DNA of 64,000 bases from Epiperipatus broadwayi (lineage: Eukaryota > Onychophora > Udeonychophora > Euonychophora > Peripatidae), in contig JAQFVV010000023.1 in the NCBI GenBank assembly GCA_028023455.1, positions 1,665,501-1,729,500 on the forward strand. The letters are read 5' to 3'. The notes beneath the pieces are model-generated. The model saw only the letters and a list, made by a program, of their open reading frames with translations. It was not told the DNA's origin and made no database searches. Made by a program: the position numbers and the translations under genes. Positions 1 to 12,775 of the stretch are shown piece by piece; position 1 is the first letter of the stretch, and each line of letters opens with the position of its first letter.

Positions 1-173
1 AATATGAATGTGATAGAAATTCACTGTTTATATTTACATAAATTAGAAACAGGGCATAAGTTTGGAAAGGATTGCACAAAGATGATACATGTTATATATT
101 ATATAATGAGTGTAATGAGGGATACAAAAATAAAAGAAGCTATTTATATTAATAATATTAAGCCAGTATTTAA
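1..173. other. A+T-rich sequence, no gene seen
   Basis: The frame open across this stretch is low-complexity (Ile, Lys, Asn, Tyr) and runs straight through the 47-bp repeat downstream, so I do not regard it as a gene. Confidence 0.5.
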
Positions 174-267
174 TAGAGATTTGGGCCTGCAATATATATA
201 TATATTGTGCCAAGGCCAAATAGAGATTTGGGCCTGCAATATATATATATATTGTGCCAAGGCCAAT
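174..267. repeat. 47-bp tandem duplication with (AT)n core
   Basis: Two head-to-tail copies (174-220 and 221-267) are essentially identical. Each contains an (AT)n run flanked by TTGGGCCTGC on the left and TTGTGCCAAGGCCAA on the right, so each copy is itself an imperfect palindrome that could fold into a hairpin. The ATTGTGCC edge of the (AT)n run recurs at other microsatellites in this window. Confidence 0.85.
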
Positions 268-774
268 TTGGCACATGTATATAAAATAATTTTGTCTAAA
301 AAAATTATTAAAATAAAAAGAAATCTTTCGTAAAAGAGTTTGAAAAAAAATAGAAATTAATTGATTAAAAGGGGAGAGGGGGAGTTTTGTTTACAAAAGA
401 TAAAACTAAGAGTTCATAAAAGTTAAAGAGTGTTATTATTATAAATTAAAAGCTTCAAAATATAAATCTCTTTTCATTCGAATTGAATAAAAAAAAATAG
501 TATTAAAACTAGTTTTGATGTGTAGAATAAAATTATATATGTGCGTGCGAATGTAAAATAAATGTATCAGTATTAAATATTATAAATAAATGAAAAATAT
601 ATTAAAAAAACACAGCGGTGCGCTACTAATTAAAGATATGAAAACAACACATTTTGAAATAGTTACTACTAATTAAACAATCAATCAAAAAACATGTTGT
701 CATAGGATTAATTACCAATAAAATTTGACAACAGATCTTTGCCAGAGTATATTACATGGACAACATGTTGCAGG
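268..774. other. A+T-rich sequence, no gene seen
   Basis: Simple A/T-rich sequence without a coding frame of note or a recognisable repeat. Confidence 0.5.
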
Positions 775-1161
775 TATAAATAGACTTTTTTTGTTATCGG
801 ACAATTAATTGAGTCAGTTTTATTCAGTCTAGTTTCCAGTGACAGTCTTGTTTCCATTCAGATAACAATTTCTATTATGTGTTGAGAAACAAAAATGCAT
901 TGTTGAGCAGCTTTTGGAAATATACGCTCATGCTTCAGCCTTTTTGTCCAACAAGATCATCAAAACCTGCCTGTGAAATAATGTCTGCATAACAACTCAG
1001 AAATCCTCCGTCAAACGTTCAACGGTCTTCAAGAATAAAACCAATGGTTTTGCATAAAATCTCTTCAAGAAACATCCAAATCTAACCAGTTAGATATAAT
1101 CCATCAGAAGTAGCAGAAGCAGCCAACAACAAGCAATATCCCCATTCCCAAAATCCTAGGT
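775..1161 (+). promoter_or_regulatory. Possible promoter and 5' exon or old LTR fragment
   Basis: TATAAATA lies at 775-782, and an initiator-like TCAGTT at 814-819 sits about 40 bases downstream, somewhat further than usual. The next ~340 bases are less A+T-rich than the surroundings and end in CCTAG followed by GTAAAC at 1160, which resembles a splice donor. There is no long ORF. It could be a promoter with a non-coding first exon, or the remnant of an LTR. Only the motifs are seen; the function is a guess. Confidence 0.22.
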
Positions 1162-1589
1162 AAACATTTATTTATTATCATTTATACGTAGTAGCCACCG
1201 CTGTAATTCGTAAATATTCAAGATTCAAATTATATGAACTCTATCATACATAAAATGAACTATTAATATGTGTGTTTAAGTTTCAAATGCTATTAATGCT
1301 TTATTATAATATTTGTGAATGCTATATGAGTTAATATGTGCGTGATCATTATATCAGTGTTATTAGTTAAATTAGATAAATACCAATGTTCTACTATTAA
1401 AATCTACAAGAATATTTAAACTAGTTTAGAAATGTTAATTTAGAATGTGTGTGTATTATATTAGATTTATAAAGATGTTTAAATTTATCATTAGTAAATG
1501 TTAGTTAATAAATTGTCTTTAAAATTAAACTTTATTCATCAGTCAATTCTTTTTATCAATTCTTTTTCTATATTTTAGTACTGATTAAA

Positions 1590-1932
1590 ATTAGACTGGG
1601 CTAGTTTATGGGATGGTTTCGAGTGCTGGATTATGAGCCTACTGACCAAATACGTTGTTTATTCTTCTGAATAGACAGCGTGTGCCTGGAGTTTACTCTG
1701 AAACAAATAAAGTGTTTGGATAGTAGGGGTTTGAATCTAGCAGCTGAGGTGGGCCATTGTTGATAGTTAGTCTATCAATAAGATCTCCCATTTTGCTCGA
1801 ACGTGCCGGTTCGTTCACGTAACATTTATAAGATTATAAATGTATTATGAAGGAGTTTGAAACCGATCAAAACTTATATATACGTATAAGTAAGTGGTTT
1901 CAGCGGTTCAACCCGGTACAATATATATATAT
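1590..1932 (+). repeat. SINE-like segment ending in ACAATATATAT
   Basis: This is a less A+T-rich stretch with a pol III B-box-like motif (GGGTTTGAATCTAG near 1728). It ends in GGTACAATATATATAT, the edge that also terminates the dispersed repeat at 41735-42240. No second copy of this exact body is visible in the window, so the SINE label is tentative. Confidence 0.3.
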
Positions 1933-2649
1933 TATTCAAAACAATACAATAATTAATACAGTAAAACAATATTTTAAAAAACAAATATAATAGAAGTACT
2001 TTCAACTATCTATGTAGTCGTTATCAACCAGATTCAAATTGTATTAGAAAAAACTGTTGCAAATGTAAACAAAAAGTAATATGTCATACATCAATTTTTC
2101 CACAATTCATTAATTTTTATATTGGCGGCCTCTCTGTTTATATAACAACAAATGCTCCTTTGATCTTTTCTCCAATGTACTTACTTGTAGAGAATCTCAA
2201 TGTACATTGGAGAAAAGATCAAAGGAGCATTTGTTGTTATATAAACGAGTACAAAAATCAAGACAAGAGAATGTTAGAAATAATGATGTATCACCATCAG
2301 TATTTTTTGATCATAATGTAGCATGTAATTATGGTTTTGATTTTAATTTTGATAAAGTTAAGATTTTGTATATTGAAAGAAATAATAATAAATGCAAATT
2401 AAAAAAGCTATGTTAATAAAAAGTGAAAAGTAACATTTGATAAACAGACAGGACGCCAATATAAAAATTAATGAATTGTGAAAAAATTGATGTATGATGT
2501 ATTACTTTTTGTTTACATTTGTAACGATTTTTTCTAATACAATTTGAATCTAGTTGATAACGACTACATAGATAGTTGAAAGTACTTCTATTATATTTGT
2601 TTTTTAAAATATTGTTTTACTGTATTAATTATTGTATTGTTTTGAATAA
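1933..2649 (+). mobile_element. Penelope-like 3' fragment with inverted, internally deleted copy
   Basis: A direct 3' fragment (about 2200-2649) carries the end of a Penelope-type ORF. It is preceded by an inverted copy of itself. The left arm 1933-2127 is the reverse complement of 2452-2648, and the segment around 2138-2180 is the reverse complement of 2201-2245, so the inverted copy lacks the ORF middle. The hairpin turns around 2181-2200. The outer edges are (AT)n tracts on both sides, suggesting insertion into a TA microsatellite. A 5' inverted truncated copy is a known trait of Penelope-like elements. Confidence 0.7.
2207..2416 (+). pseudogene. Penelope-like GIY-YIG endonuclease C-terminal fragment
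   Basis: This 69-codon open frame begins at TTG, so it is a truncated remnant rather than a gene with its own start. Residues 31-68 align with residues 180-214 of the Penelope-like ORF at 24195-24953. Both share SVF..H.V.CN, then F.FD.V.IL, then a lysine-rich stretch. The position expected to hold the metal-binding glutamate of the GIY-YIG fold (KES in the other copy) reads KLC here. The N-terminal two thirds of the endonuclease and all of the reverse transcriptase are missing. It is decayed and not expected to be functional. Confidence 0.6.
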
Positions 2650-2850
2650 GTATATATATATTATTATAATTGGAATACAGACATTGATTAATAATTTATA
2701 TATATATATATATATTAGTAGGAATTAAAAATAATAAATTTAATTATAACTGTAAAATGTAAAACTTTGAATAGTTAGCAGTTAAGATTTGAAAATATAA
2801 GTAGAAGGTAGGTATAAAATAGCTTAAAGAAAATTATACATATTAAATGT

Positions 2851-2851
<1 letters not shown>

Positions 2852-2945
<94 letters not shown>

Positions 2946-2966
2946 TGATGATGATTATGATGATGT
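2852..2966. repeat. (TAA)n then (GAT)n microsatellite
   Basis: About 30 TAA units run to ~2942 and pass directly into GATGATGATGATTATGATGATG. (GAT)n is the usual 3' tail of RTE-type LINEs, such as the one ending near 55970, but no LINE body precedes it here. Confidence 0.9.
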
Positions 2967-5900
2967 AGTAAAATATACAAATATGAATATATAATGTTAT
3001 ATTTAAAAAAATTAATAAGACTAAAATAATAAAGAAATAAAATAAAATATAAAAAAGGTTAAAATGTATAATATATATAAAAAGGTAATAATATATAGAG
3101 GTATATAAAGATAAATGTTGGTATATAAATAATGATTAGAAGTAAGAATATATATATATATAATGTAAAATTATATTTTCATGTATGTTTGTATGCATAT
3201 ATTTTTATTGTGTTTGTTATAGTTCAGAAGAGATTGCTGGGGCAATCACAAACACCAATACTAGTTATAATTATATGAAGCATTTTAAAAGTAATAAAGA
3301 CTTAAATAATATTAATATTACTAAGGGTAACACTACTTCTATTTAAATTGCCATCTATTATGATATTCTTTTGGACTGTCTACCTTTTTAACACAATTTA
3401 TCTTATAAACATTAATTATGCTCAGCACCTATAAAAGTGTGACATATAACATCTTCCCCAATTAATGAAGGTAACATCACATTTGTTTTTGCAGTCTATA
3501 TAGTTTCATTTATTTAATCAACTCAGATTAACCTGGAACTTTTATCTTTAATTAATGATTATAAACTCCTATATTGATCAATATTCAATAAGTCTCTGAA
3601 TTGTTTATACATTCATTCCCTTAAAGAAAATTCTAAACCTGGTTATGGGTTGAAACAATTTCAAAGGTGACTCATCTGGATTTGAAGCCAGTCATGACGT
3701 CATAGATGGATTTGTTAACCATTATGTCTGGTTTCTTATTATGAATGTTATTAATATATTTTTATTAAAAATATTTATGTATAAAAAAGTATGCAAGATA
3801 TATATATATATATATAGGATTTAGGACGGAGGGAGGTATATTAATTAAAAATAAGTCGCATATTTCTGATCAAAGTTTAGAAATTGTAGTCAATTATATA
3901 AAATTAAATAATTTTTCTTCTTTCTTTTTCCTAAAAAATTTTTTAATGATTTTAAATAATTAATTTTTAGGCTTTTTTAAAAGTTATATTGATATATTAA
4001 ATGATTATAATAATAAAAGATAGGTAATAAAGTAGTTTTTTTTTTACATTAAAAATTTTATGTTAAGTATTAAAATTCTATTTTTTTTCACCAAAAGAAA
4101 AAAGATTAATTAATGAATCATTAAGCTTTGAAAGTGTATTTTGATAAAAAAAAAAAAAGGAGGACATTATGACATCATAAAATTGTAGACTTTTCTAGAA
4201 ATAAAATCACTGTCGGGAATAAAATCACTAACAGAAAAGTCAAGAATACAAAGAGAATAACCTTTTTCAAAAAATAATAATAATAATAATTGGAAAAAAA
4301 TTGAAAAGTCTTAATAAAATAAAAATATATATTTCTAAATAGATTTTCTTCAAATATAAAATCTCAAAAGTGCACATGAAGTGCGTGTGAATTTTTCATC
4401 TAAATTCTATCTCAGCATAAATTTCAACACTTGTTCAGTTGCAATTAAGGTACTAAATTTTTAATAGCCTCGTTTTGTACACACACACTTCATAAACAAA
4501 AGATGCGCAGTTAGACTACCTTGATCATTTTAAAGTATATTATAATATTTGACAATATTACTTAATTCTCATGGCCTATTCGGTGATCTAATTTTAATAT
4601 TGTCTTTAAATTTATTTTATAATTTGGAAAGAAGTCAATATTCTCTATTAACAGCTTTCATGGAACACTTGAGATATTTTTCCATGATGAACATTTTAAT
4701 ATTTCTTTAGATCTTTAAAGTTTATCATTATTACTACATAAATGTGTAAGTTTGTTTGTTTGTTTGTGACTATATAACTCAACAAATATTGTACCAATTT
4801 AGAAGAACCTCGATGATTTTCTTTCTTATTTTGTTAGCATATATCTTTTTGCTTTAATTGTTTTTTAAAAACTTGTAATTTGTAATATAAAAATACTTGG
4901 AAAATTTATATCATAATTATTTGCAAATGACATCATAAAAAAACAAAAAGAGCAGCACTTAATAAGAGATTATAGAGTTGGAAAAAAATTAAATGAGAAA
5001 TATAGTTTTTGGTAAAGCAATTTAAAAGTTGATTTTGTAAATATATTTTACATTAATTAAATTGTGTTTGTAATTATCAAAGCATGACTTGAATAAAAAT
5101 AATGTATTGAATAAAGTTATATTCTTATTTTTATGATAATGTTGTAATGTTTAAAGTTTAGACCCATAGTAGTGTTAATAGTGTGAACTACAGATATGTC
5201 TATGAAAAAGATATTATAAGGCTCTTTAGAGAAATAAAATATATAAATATATTTGTTTAATAGTGCAAATATAATATATAATGAGAATATATGGCTATTA
5301 GAGAGTAACTAATGATGTTTAGCTTTATGAATATATTTTTCTTTTGTGAGGTATTTGGTTTGCATAAGGGAAATACTAAATATTATATTGTCTGACTATA
5401 GCTTTAAGGTATTGTTATTAAAGAAGTTACTAAAAAAAAACAATATAAAGATGTAGAAGATTAATTGTAATTTCAATATAAGACTTTAACTAAAAAAGAA
5501 ACATAGAGATATAGTTCTACTACATAAGTGGTAGACTTTGAAGAACAAAAAGGAAAATGTATGTATGTATACTAAGAGAATAAATGTAAAAAGGAATAAA
5601 CAAATTCCATGTTGCTCTAATGAGGATAGTGTCTTTGAAATTTTTAACTGACATATTAAATGATATGTAAAGATGAGTAAGATAAAGGGAATAAATGTCC
5701 ATCTATATTAAAGTTAAAATAGTATAATTTTAAAAAAGGAAAGAAAGGAAGAAGAGGAAGAGAAAGATTCTTTTTGTTCTTTCATGGATGGGAGATATTG
5801 TAAGTAACCAGATTGGTATATGTCACAGTATTTTTAAAAAAGAAATAAAGAAGTTTATTGGTCTTGTTTAATTTTTATTTCACTTGATCTGTGGACAATG

Positions 5901-8900
5901 GAAATGTTGAAGTATTAATATTAAACAGGTAACTATGGTAACTATACTATTCAAACAACATTTTCATTTATTATTAATATTTAGCATCAATTTATAAATA
6001 TGTTGTGATCAATCTCAGAAAAAAATATAAACAAGTGAATAAATAAATATATTTTGGAAATAGTTAAGTGAATCATAAAAGCTTACTTGAAGAGAATCAG
6101 TATTATCATTAAGTATTACACATTTCAATTTCTGTTATTACAATCACCATAGCAACACATATTATAAAATTAAATGTTTTATATTTCACATATTCATAAA
6201 TTAGTTATATAAAATTATTATTAAAAAAACATATGTAAAAATATTTATATCCTTATAAAATGTATTAGAATTCTTTATTTTGGCTTAAAATGAAAAATAA
6301 CTTGTAAAACAGTATTTTATTTTTACTGCATTCAATTATTTTAAAATCTCCATTTCACTTATTAATTGGAGGCAATTTTTTTAACAATTTCTTACACCAT
6401 TGAGTCAAATTTGAGTAATTTTTAACAGTTGTGACAACAATAATATCATAAAGAGTATCTTATAAATAGAAGAAAGACACTGTAATTTGGATTCTTGTCA
6501 TTTTGTCATTGCCTACAATGGGCATTTTACATCTGTCTTTAAAAATTTATTAAATTTTATTATTTAAGTGATTAATTTATAAAACCATGAAATAATAAAA
6601 ATTTTAATATCAGCCTGTTCAATTGGGGTAGCTTGCTGATGAAATTCCAGGGGAAACAGTAAAAATGTGAAAGAAAAATCCATCAAAAAATTCAGAATTG
6701 CATTTATTTATTTGTGATGGATATAAACCCCATTATATGTCTATAGATGTCATATTTCATATCAAGGAATTTTACACGATCGATTAACTCAACTTATACA
6801 TGATATTAAGCAATTTAAACTTCACTTTCATAATTTGGAAACAAAAGAAAAAGGCTAGTATTTATTCTTCACTTGATTATAATTGGATTGTGTCATTAAA
6901 GGAATTGTCTTTGCACATTATTGTCAATGAAAAAGGAAAATTAAAGCCAGTGATGTGTAATTTTGCATCAAATAAGTCTTATCATTTTAAATGTTTGGGT
7001 ACATTTATATGTTTAAAAGAAAATATTAGAATTTAGATGCAAAAATAATTGGATTCCATTCTGCATTAGTTACCACTCATGTTTATCTTCTCTCCTTAAA
7101 GGAAAATTATGACTTAGGATCAAAATAAAGAATCAAAAGCTATGATGGATCAGTGGATAGTGGGTGAAAATGGACAGACTTTCACTTAGGTGGTATGATT
7201 TCTATAAATATATAGTTAAAAGAAAGGGAGAGTTTACATTTCATTTTTAAAACATAGGTAAATAATATATATATATATATATATATTGTGCCCTTTTGTA
7301 TGGGTCTCCATAAATTGGTGTATCCATTTATTTAAAAAATTTTAAATTTAAGATATATTTAACTATATGATGTTAATTTTGTTTATAACAATCTTTTTAA
7401 AAGTGTAATTAAAGTAATTCATGAGTGTTTGATATGTGAAAATTGTGCTGATGTTGAGAGAGACGTTTCAATGGGAATGATAATAGTATATGGTTGGGAA
7501 AACTGGCCATGATCCAAACTGCATTAATAAGTTTAATAAATAACTGTTTAAAGTTAAAATTTTAAAAGACAAGTTAAAATTAAATGCATATATTTATTGT
7601 TGATAAAAATTAATATTTAATAAATGGATATAAATATTTTAATTATTAGTAGTACATAATAGAAGATTAATATTTGATTTTAATAATATCGAATTATTAT
7701 TTTAAAAACTGTTATAATATATTATTTATTTTAAAAATATTATTTTAAAAAATGAATTGTTAGGTTATTTTTAGATTATTACAAGCGTCTGTAGCTCTGT
7801 TGTAAAAACAGATGTTAGTTAGACACATATACACATGCTTGGGAGTTTTTTAGTAAAGTTGCAAAACTATTTTAAAAATTCTGTTATAAAATTTATAAAT
7901 ATTATATTGGCTATCATGAAATAAAAATAAAAATAATTAATGTGAAATATTAAATCTGATTTTTAAAATACTGCTTAAAAACATAACGAATAAAAATAGA
8001 CTTAATTTGTTTATAAAAATGATCTTATAAAAGTTTAAAATTAAGTAAGAAAGTATATTTTAAAAAAATGTTTAATGGATCTAAATAAACGATAAAGATT
8101 GATTTAAGAATTTAATAATGTGATAAATAATAAATATTAAATAAGTCATTATTTATTTTTAATTCTATCTTGTTGGTAAAATATGTAAATAAGCTAGCAA
8201 GTCGATTGTTTAATTCACCAATCAAGTGGGAGTTTTCTTCCGGTATAAAACCCAGGTTCAATTGTTCGGAGGGGACTTGTGATTGAAATTCTTAAAGTAT
8301 AGTATGCTATTAGAAATAGCTAAGTAATTGTAGACGCTCTCAAAATCGTTTAAAAATTATAAGAGAGTAGTTGTAAAATAATTTATAAAAGTTTACCGAT
8401 AAATATGCAGGGCTAATTTTAATTATAATTTCCTATCGTCTTGATCAAAGCTCAATTTACTATCAAATAGTCATGGAAACATTGTATGAGGATAAAATGT
8501 GTTGGAGACTTTATACTGAAAATTTAACAGACGCTGGATTAACAAGGAGAGTTATTAGATGCACAAAAGTAATACGTTGGACTTTATATAATTTTAAAAG
8601 CTGATTGTAATTAGTTTTATAAAACAGTTATCTAAAAGAATGAGAAATACTTCTTTATGAAGGAAGTATCTGTAAAGTATAAATTTAAGTATACATATCT
8701 TGATAAAGATATGATAATTAATAGAAATTATATAAATATTTGCCTTGTTAAGTCTTTATGTTTTAAAAGACTAAATTCTGACAGTTTTAAAAGGCAAATA
8801 AATTGGAGATTTAATAAGTAAAGAAATACTTATAAGTAAAATTATGATTATAAAAGTCTGAACGCTGGTCGTATAGAAGACTCTAAAAATAATCTTACCT

Positions 8901-11900
8901 AAATATCTGTTACGGAATGCGCAAATATACATGGATATCCAAATCAATTAAAATAATTAAACAAGAACTTTATAAACTATTGACTAATGCTAAAAATAAT
9001 AACTTTTAAATAATATTTTTTTTAAAAAAAGAAATGAACCTGGATCCTATAAACTATTTTAATTTTATTTTTGTTTTATGATGGAACTGACTTTTCTTTA
9101 TTTTTAAAAAAAAGAACGTTTTCATTTTTTTCATAAAAACTTTTAAAAAGACACGTGATGTACCGGAAAAGGAAGTAATGTTTGATGAAAATCTATGCCT
9201 AGGAAAAAGAACAATTATAGCTGGAAGAAGACACCGTTGGATGTTATGTAATATGTTTAAATTATTAACTAACATAAATATTTAATTAATTATTAATTTA
9301 TTGAAAGATAGGAAAGGTACATTTACATTTTTTTTAAAAGTAATAACTAAATATTAATATAACTTTTTATTGCATAAAGTTTATTTTATAATTATACAAC
9401 ACGTAATATTTTAAAGAATAATTGTTGAGTGTAAATGTGAAATTATTTTGTAAAACTGGAATCCTGAGGACATCGTGTGACGGACTGTACATTGAAGTAT
9501 CATTTATAGTAAAAATTGTGTAATAATAATAATAATTTGATGTATTTACTATGTTTTCTTTAGATCAACCAAATGTTATATGATTATTGAATGAATGTAT
9601 TAATGTTTAAATAATATACACACATAAGATTAATAATAGCAGTTTTATTTTAATATGCATATTTTAAATTGATGATGTAAATTTAGTACAACGTAATATG
9701 AGAACCTAGAAATAATTATATGATTATTTCTTGAATAAATTTTGATGTTTCTGTTACAATATTAGGAATTAGATTTTATTAGCGTAAGTTATTTATTTTT
9801 CTTTTAAAGTTAGTAAGAAGTATATAAAGTCTATATTTTTTTTTTTTATTAGATAAGAAAGTTAATTTTACATAGAAATTTATATCTTGATTGAAGGCTT
9901 ACTGTATATAGAGGATGAGGTATAAAAGAGTTTGGATCGTTATTATTTTTGTTTTAAAAATTGGTCATTTGTTTTCTGAAATTAAATAAGGTTAAAATGA
10001 CTTTTGTAGATAGAAGTTTTTTAAGAAGGAATAAGAATAACAAGTAAAGAAGAGTAATAATTTAAATGGAAAAGAATCATAGAATTTATTTAACATTATA
10101 CTTTACAAAAGTTGAAAGTATTGAATAATTTAAAATATTATTTTTTTTTAAAAGTACATATACCTATTGCATATTTTGATAAGACATGTAGTATGACATT
10201 ATATCGGAATGAAATAAACAGTGATAATCAATAATTGTTATTGTATTACAAAGTTATATCAGTTTATACATTAATTGATCTTTGAGTAATATTAATAGTA
10301 AATATACTACCTATTAGTACATTATAATATAAATAGCAGTAAAACTTAAGTGAAATAGCATTTTAAATTATTAAAGTTTGTTTATTTACATACATGCTAC
10401 ATGAATGATATCTTACATAAAACCTTTTCTTATATTAATTGATAACAAATGATTTTTATTAAAATTAAAGTCATAAACTTAATTAAACGTTATTGATAGA
10501 ACATTTAATAAATGTATAAATTATCTACTTATGATTATGGAAATAATAACAGTGTAAAAAGAACTTGTATTATTATTTTTTCTCATTTTTGTTTATTTTC
10601 TTTAGTTCCATTTAAATGTAAATAGTGTAAATAAATTATTTGTTAAAGTTGATGTAAATAAATTTGTTAAGTTGTTTTAAAAGTGTGTCGAATTCATTAT
10701 TTTACACCACAGCATTTGACAACAGATAATTTGAATGTACATAATATTTGCACAATATGAATTTATTATTTTATTATTTGAGAAAGAAACATAATATTTT
10801 CTTAATATAATTTATAGAAATTGATTGACATTAACATATGATATTACAATGGTCATAAAGTAATTATAATGCACAATATAAAAGTATAAGATTATTTATT
10901 GCCACAAATTGTTAAATTATAAGATTTTGATCTATTTTAAAATTAAGATACTATATGGAAATGAAAGACATGTATATGATTTACTTATTTTCTTAGTGAT
11001 TAATGATATAATCAAATAGATAAGATTAAGCTATACACTAAAGATTATTATTGTCAGTTATTGTTATTAGAATAAGTTAGGTGTATTTAGGTTTGATATT
11101 AAATCCCTTATCATTCCTATCTACATGAATTATTATTACTTTAAGATAATTAGAAGAACCTGAGATCGTTTAATTATATTTCCTTAACAAAAGATTGAAA
11201 TTTATTTATCTATTATTATTAAAGATAATTTATTTATAAAAGTCATAAGAGTGCTGTAGAGTTAGGAATGAGATAATGAAGAAGTAATAGTATTCTTATG
11301 CCATTGAGACAGTGTCTTGGAAAGACATTGATTCAATGTAAATCTGATTACCAATTGTAACTTCACTTCACAGTCTCATGATTTTAGTAAATATTTATTT
11401 AATTAGTACATAATATTGAACTATATTAATTTTTGATAAGTTTGTAATAAATCTGATAAGTTATAATATTATAAAATATATTAAAGATATTTGTACCTAT
11501 TTTAGCTGAGCATAATGATTTGATTGAGCTAGTCATATTTTAAATTATATCATATATCGAGAAGTGAGGGTACAATATATATATATATATATATATTGCA
11601 TTTTTGTTTATCATATATATATATATATGAGTATGATAGAATTCATGCAATGAAAAGGTGAGATTCATTTTGTTTTTATAATTTAAGCTTTTATCTGATA
11701 ATATAAGTTAATAAGATCTGATGTTTTTAAATATTTAATTTTTTTGTATATTCAAGATTTAACTTGGAAATTTAGATAGAAAAGGATTTAAATATGACAG
11801 GTTTTTTTTTTTGTTTGTTTAATTATTTAGGCGTTACATTAATAAATAAATAGAGATGAATTCTTATTTGATCACTTTTTTTATTATTGTAGATGTTATT

Positions 11901-11937
11901 TAAAATCTCAGGGGGGGTGTTTAAATTTTCTTCTTTC
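2967..11937. other. Long A+T-rich stretch without recognisable genes
   Basis: I read both strands and saw only short, low-complexity open frames. Minor items are short (TA)n tracts near 3800, 7268 and 11577; a TATAAAA preceded by CCAAT around 8217-8249 with a GGTTCAATT B-box-like motif just after; and many homopolymer runs. The tract at 11577-11627 shares a TGCATTTTTGTTTATCATATAT edge, inverted, with the tract at 14519. Unrecognised diverged repeats or introns are possible. Confidence 0.5.
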
Positions 11938-12104
11938 ATTATATATATAATAAAAAGTCAGATGTCACATGACATATATAGCTTGCACTTACAAATATGT
12001 AAAATTAAGAGCATGCTAATTAGCTCTAAACAAGCTTTTTTTTAATTTTATTTATGATAAATGCTACTACAAGAGAAGGCATTCAAATCATTTTTATCTT
12101 GGAT

Positions 12105-12162
12105 TGTTCCCATCGCCAGACCGGTTTCGACCTATGGGTCTCTTAAGTGAGGAGTTGGGACA
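12105..12162 (-). ncRNA. Hammerhead ribozyme, type I, core-mutated copy
   Basis: Read on the minus strand: stem I 5' side (TGTCCCAACTCCTCA), core CTTAAGA, stem II GACC-CATA-GGTC, GAAA, a CCGG stem III, GTC cleavage triplet, then stem I 3' side TGGCGATGGGAACA. Stem I can pair at its inner CA/TG and outer CCCA/TGGG parts. The conserved core CUGANGA reads CUUAAGA, replacing the essential G5 by U, so this copy is probably inactive. The self-complementary CCGG is too short for a stable loop and would favour dimeric folding, as in other animal hammerheads. Confidence 0.75.
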
Positions 12163-12607
12163 TTAGATTCAAAAAACCAACTCAAGCAAAGCATTTATCT
12201 AAAAGTTAATTGTTAGAAGAAGATCTGAAACTTTTAGACATCTACATCTCTCCAACTGAAAAAATCATATGGGCCTGAACTTCATTTATCATAAATAAAA
12301 TTAAAAAAAGCTTGTTTAGAGCTAATTAGCATGCTCTTAATTTTACATATTTGTAAGTGCAAGCTATATATAAGTCATGTGACATCTGACTTTTTATTAT
12401 TACTATTATTATTTTGCTGTTGGGGCTTTGGCTAAATTAAATGTCTAAGCCTACTAATATATGGAGTATCTGAATGAAGTTCAGGCCCCTATGATTTTTT
12501 CAGTTGGAGAGCTGACTTTAAAGACATGTAGATGTCTAAAAGTTTCAGATCTTCTTCTAATTAACTTTTAGATAAATGCTTTGCTTGAGTTGGCTTTTTG
12601 AATCTAA

Positions 12608-12665
12608 TGTCCCAACTCCTCACTGAAGAGACCCATAGGTCGAAAGTGGTCTGGGGATGGAGACA
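12608..12665 (+). ncRNA. Hammerhead ribozyme, type I
   Basis: Core CTGAAGA lies at 12623-12629, followed by a perfect 4-bp stem II (GACC/GGTC with loop CATA, 12630-12641) and GAAA at 12642-12645. After GTGG comes the cleavage triplet GTC (cut expected after 12651). The stem I strands flank it (TGTCCCA..CTCA and TGGGGATGG..ACA). All invariant core bases are present. Stem III reads GTGG where the inverted copy has the self-complementary CCGG, which may weaken dimer formation. Known family: type I hammerheads of animal retrozymes and Penelope-like elements. Confidence 0.8.
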
Positions 12666-12775
12666 ATCCAAGATAAAAATGATTTGAATGCCTTCTCTTG
12701 TAGTAGCATTTATCATAAATAAAATAAAAATAAGCTTGTTTAGAGCTAATTAGCATGCTCTTAATTATATATATA

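Larger units (their letters stand above)
11950..12763 (+). mobile_element. Hammerhead-bearing retrozyme-like element, family 1
   Basis: This is an ORF-less element of about 814 bp. The inverted arm 11950-12282 (about 333 bp) is followed by a direct unit of about 424 bp (12283-12706) and the first ~57 bases of a second direct unit (12707-12763). The inverted arm covers both the start and the end of the unit, so the template was probably a multimer or a circle. The flanks are ATTATATATATA on both sides (11938-11949 and 12764-12775), a possible 12-bp target duplication, although low complexity weakens this. One hammerhead motif lies in each orientation. This structure matches metazoan retrozymes or Penelope pseudo-LTRs; the divergence between arms suggests an older insertion than the one at 51.7 kb. 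Confidence 0.7.

Noticed and set aside
174-267. Direct repeats at the left edge considered as a CRISPR-like array
   Set aside because: Only two head-to-tail copies with no spacers, in a eukaryotic repeat context.
4-333. 109-codon frame at the left edge
   Set aside because: It runs straight through the 47-bp tandem repeat and an (AT)n tract, and its composition is simply that of A+T-rich DNA.
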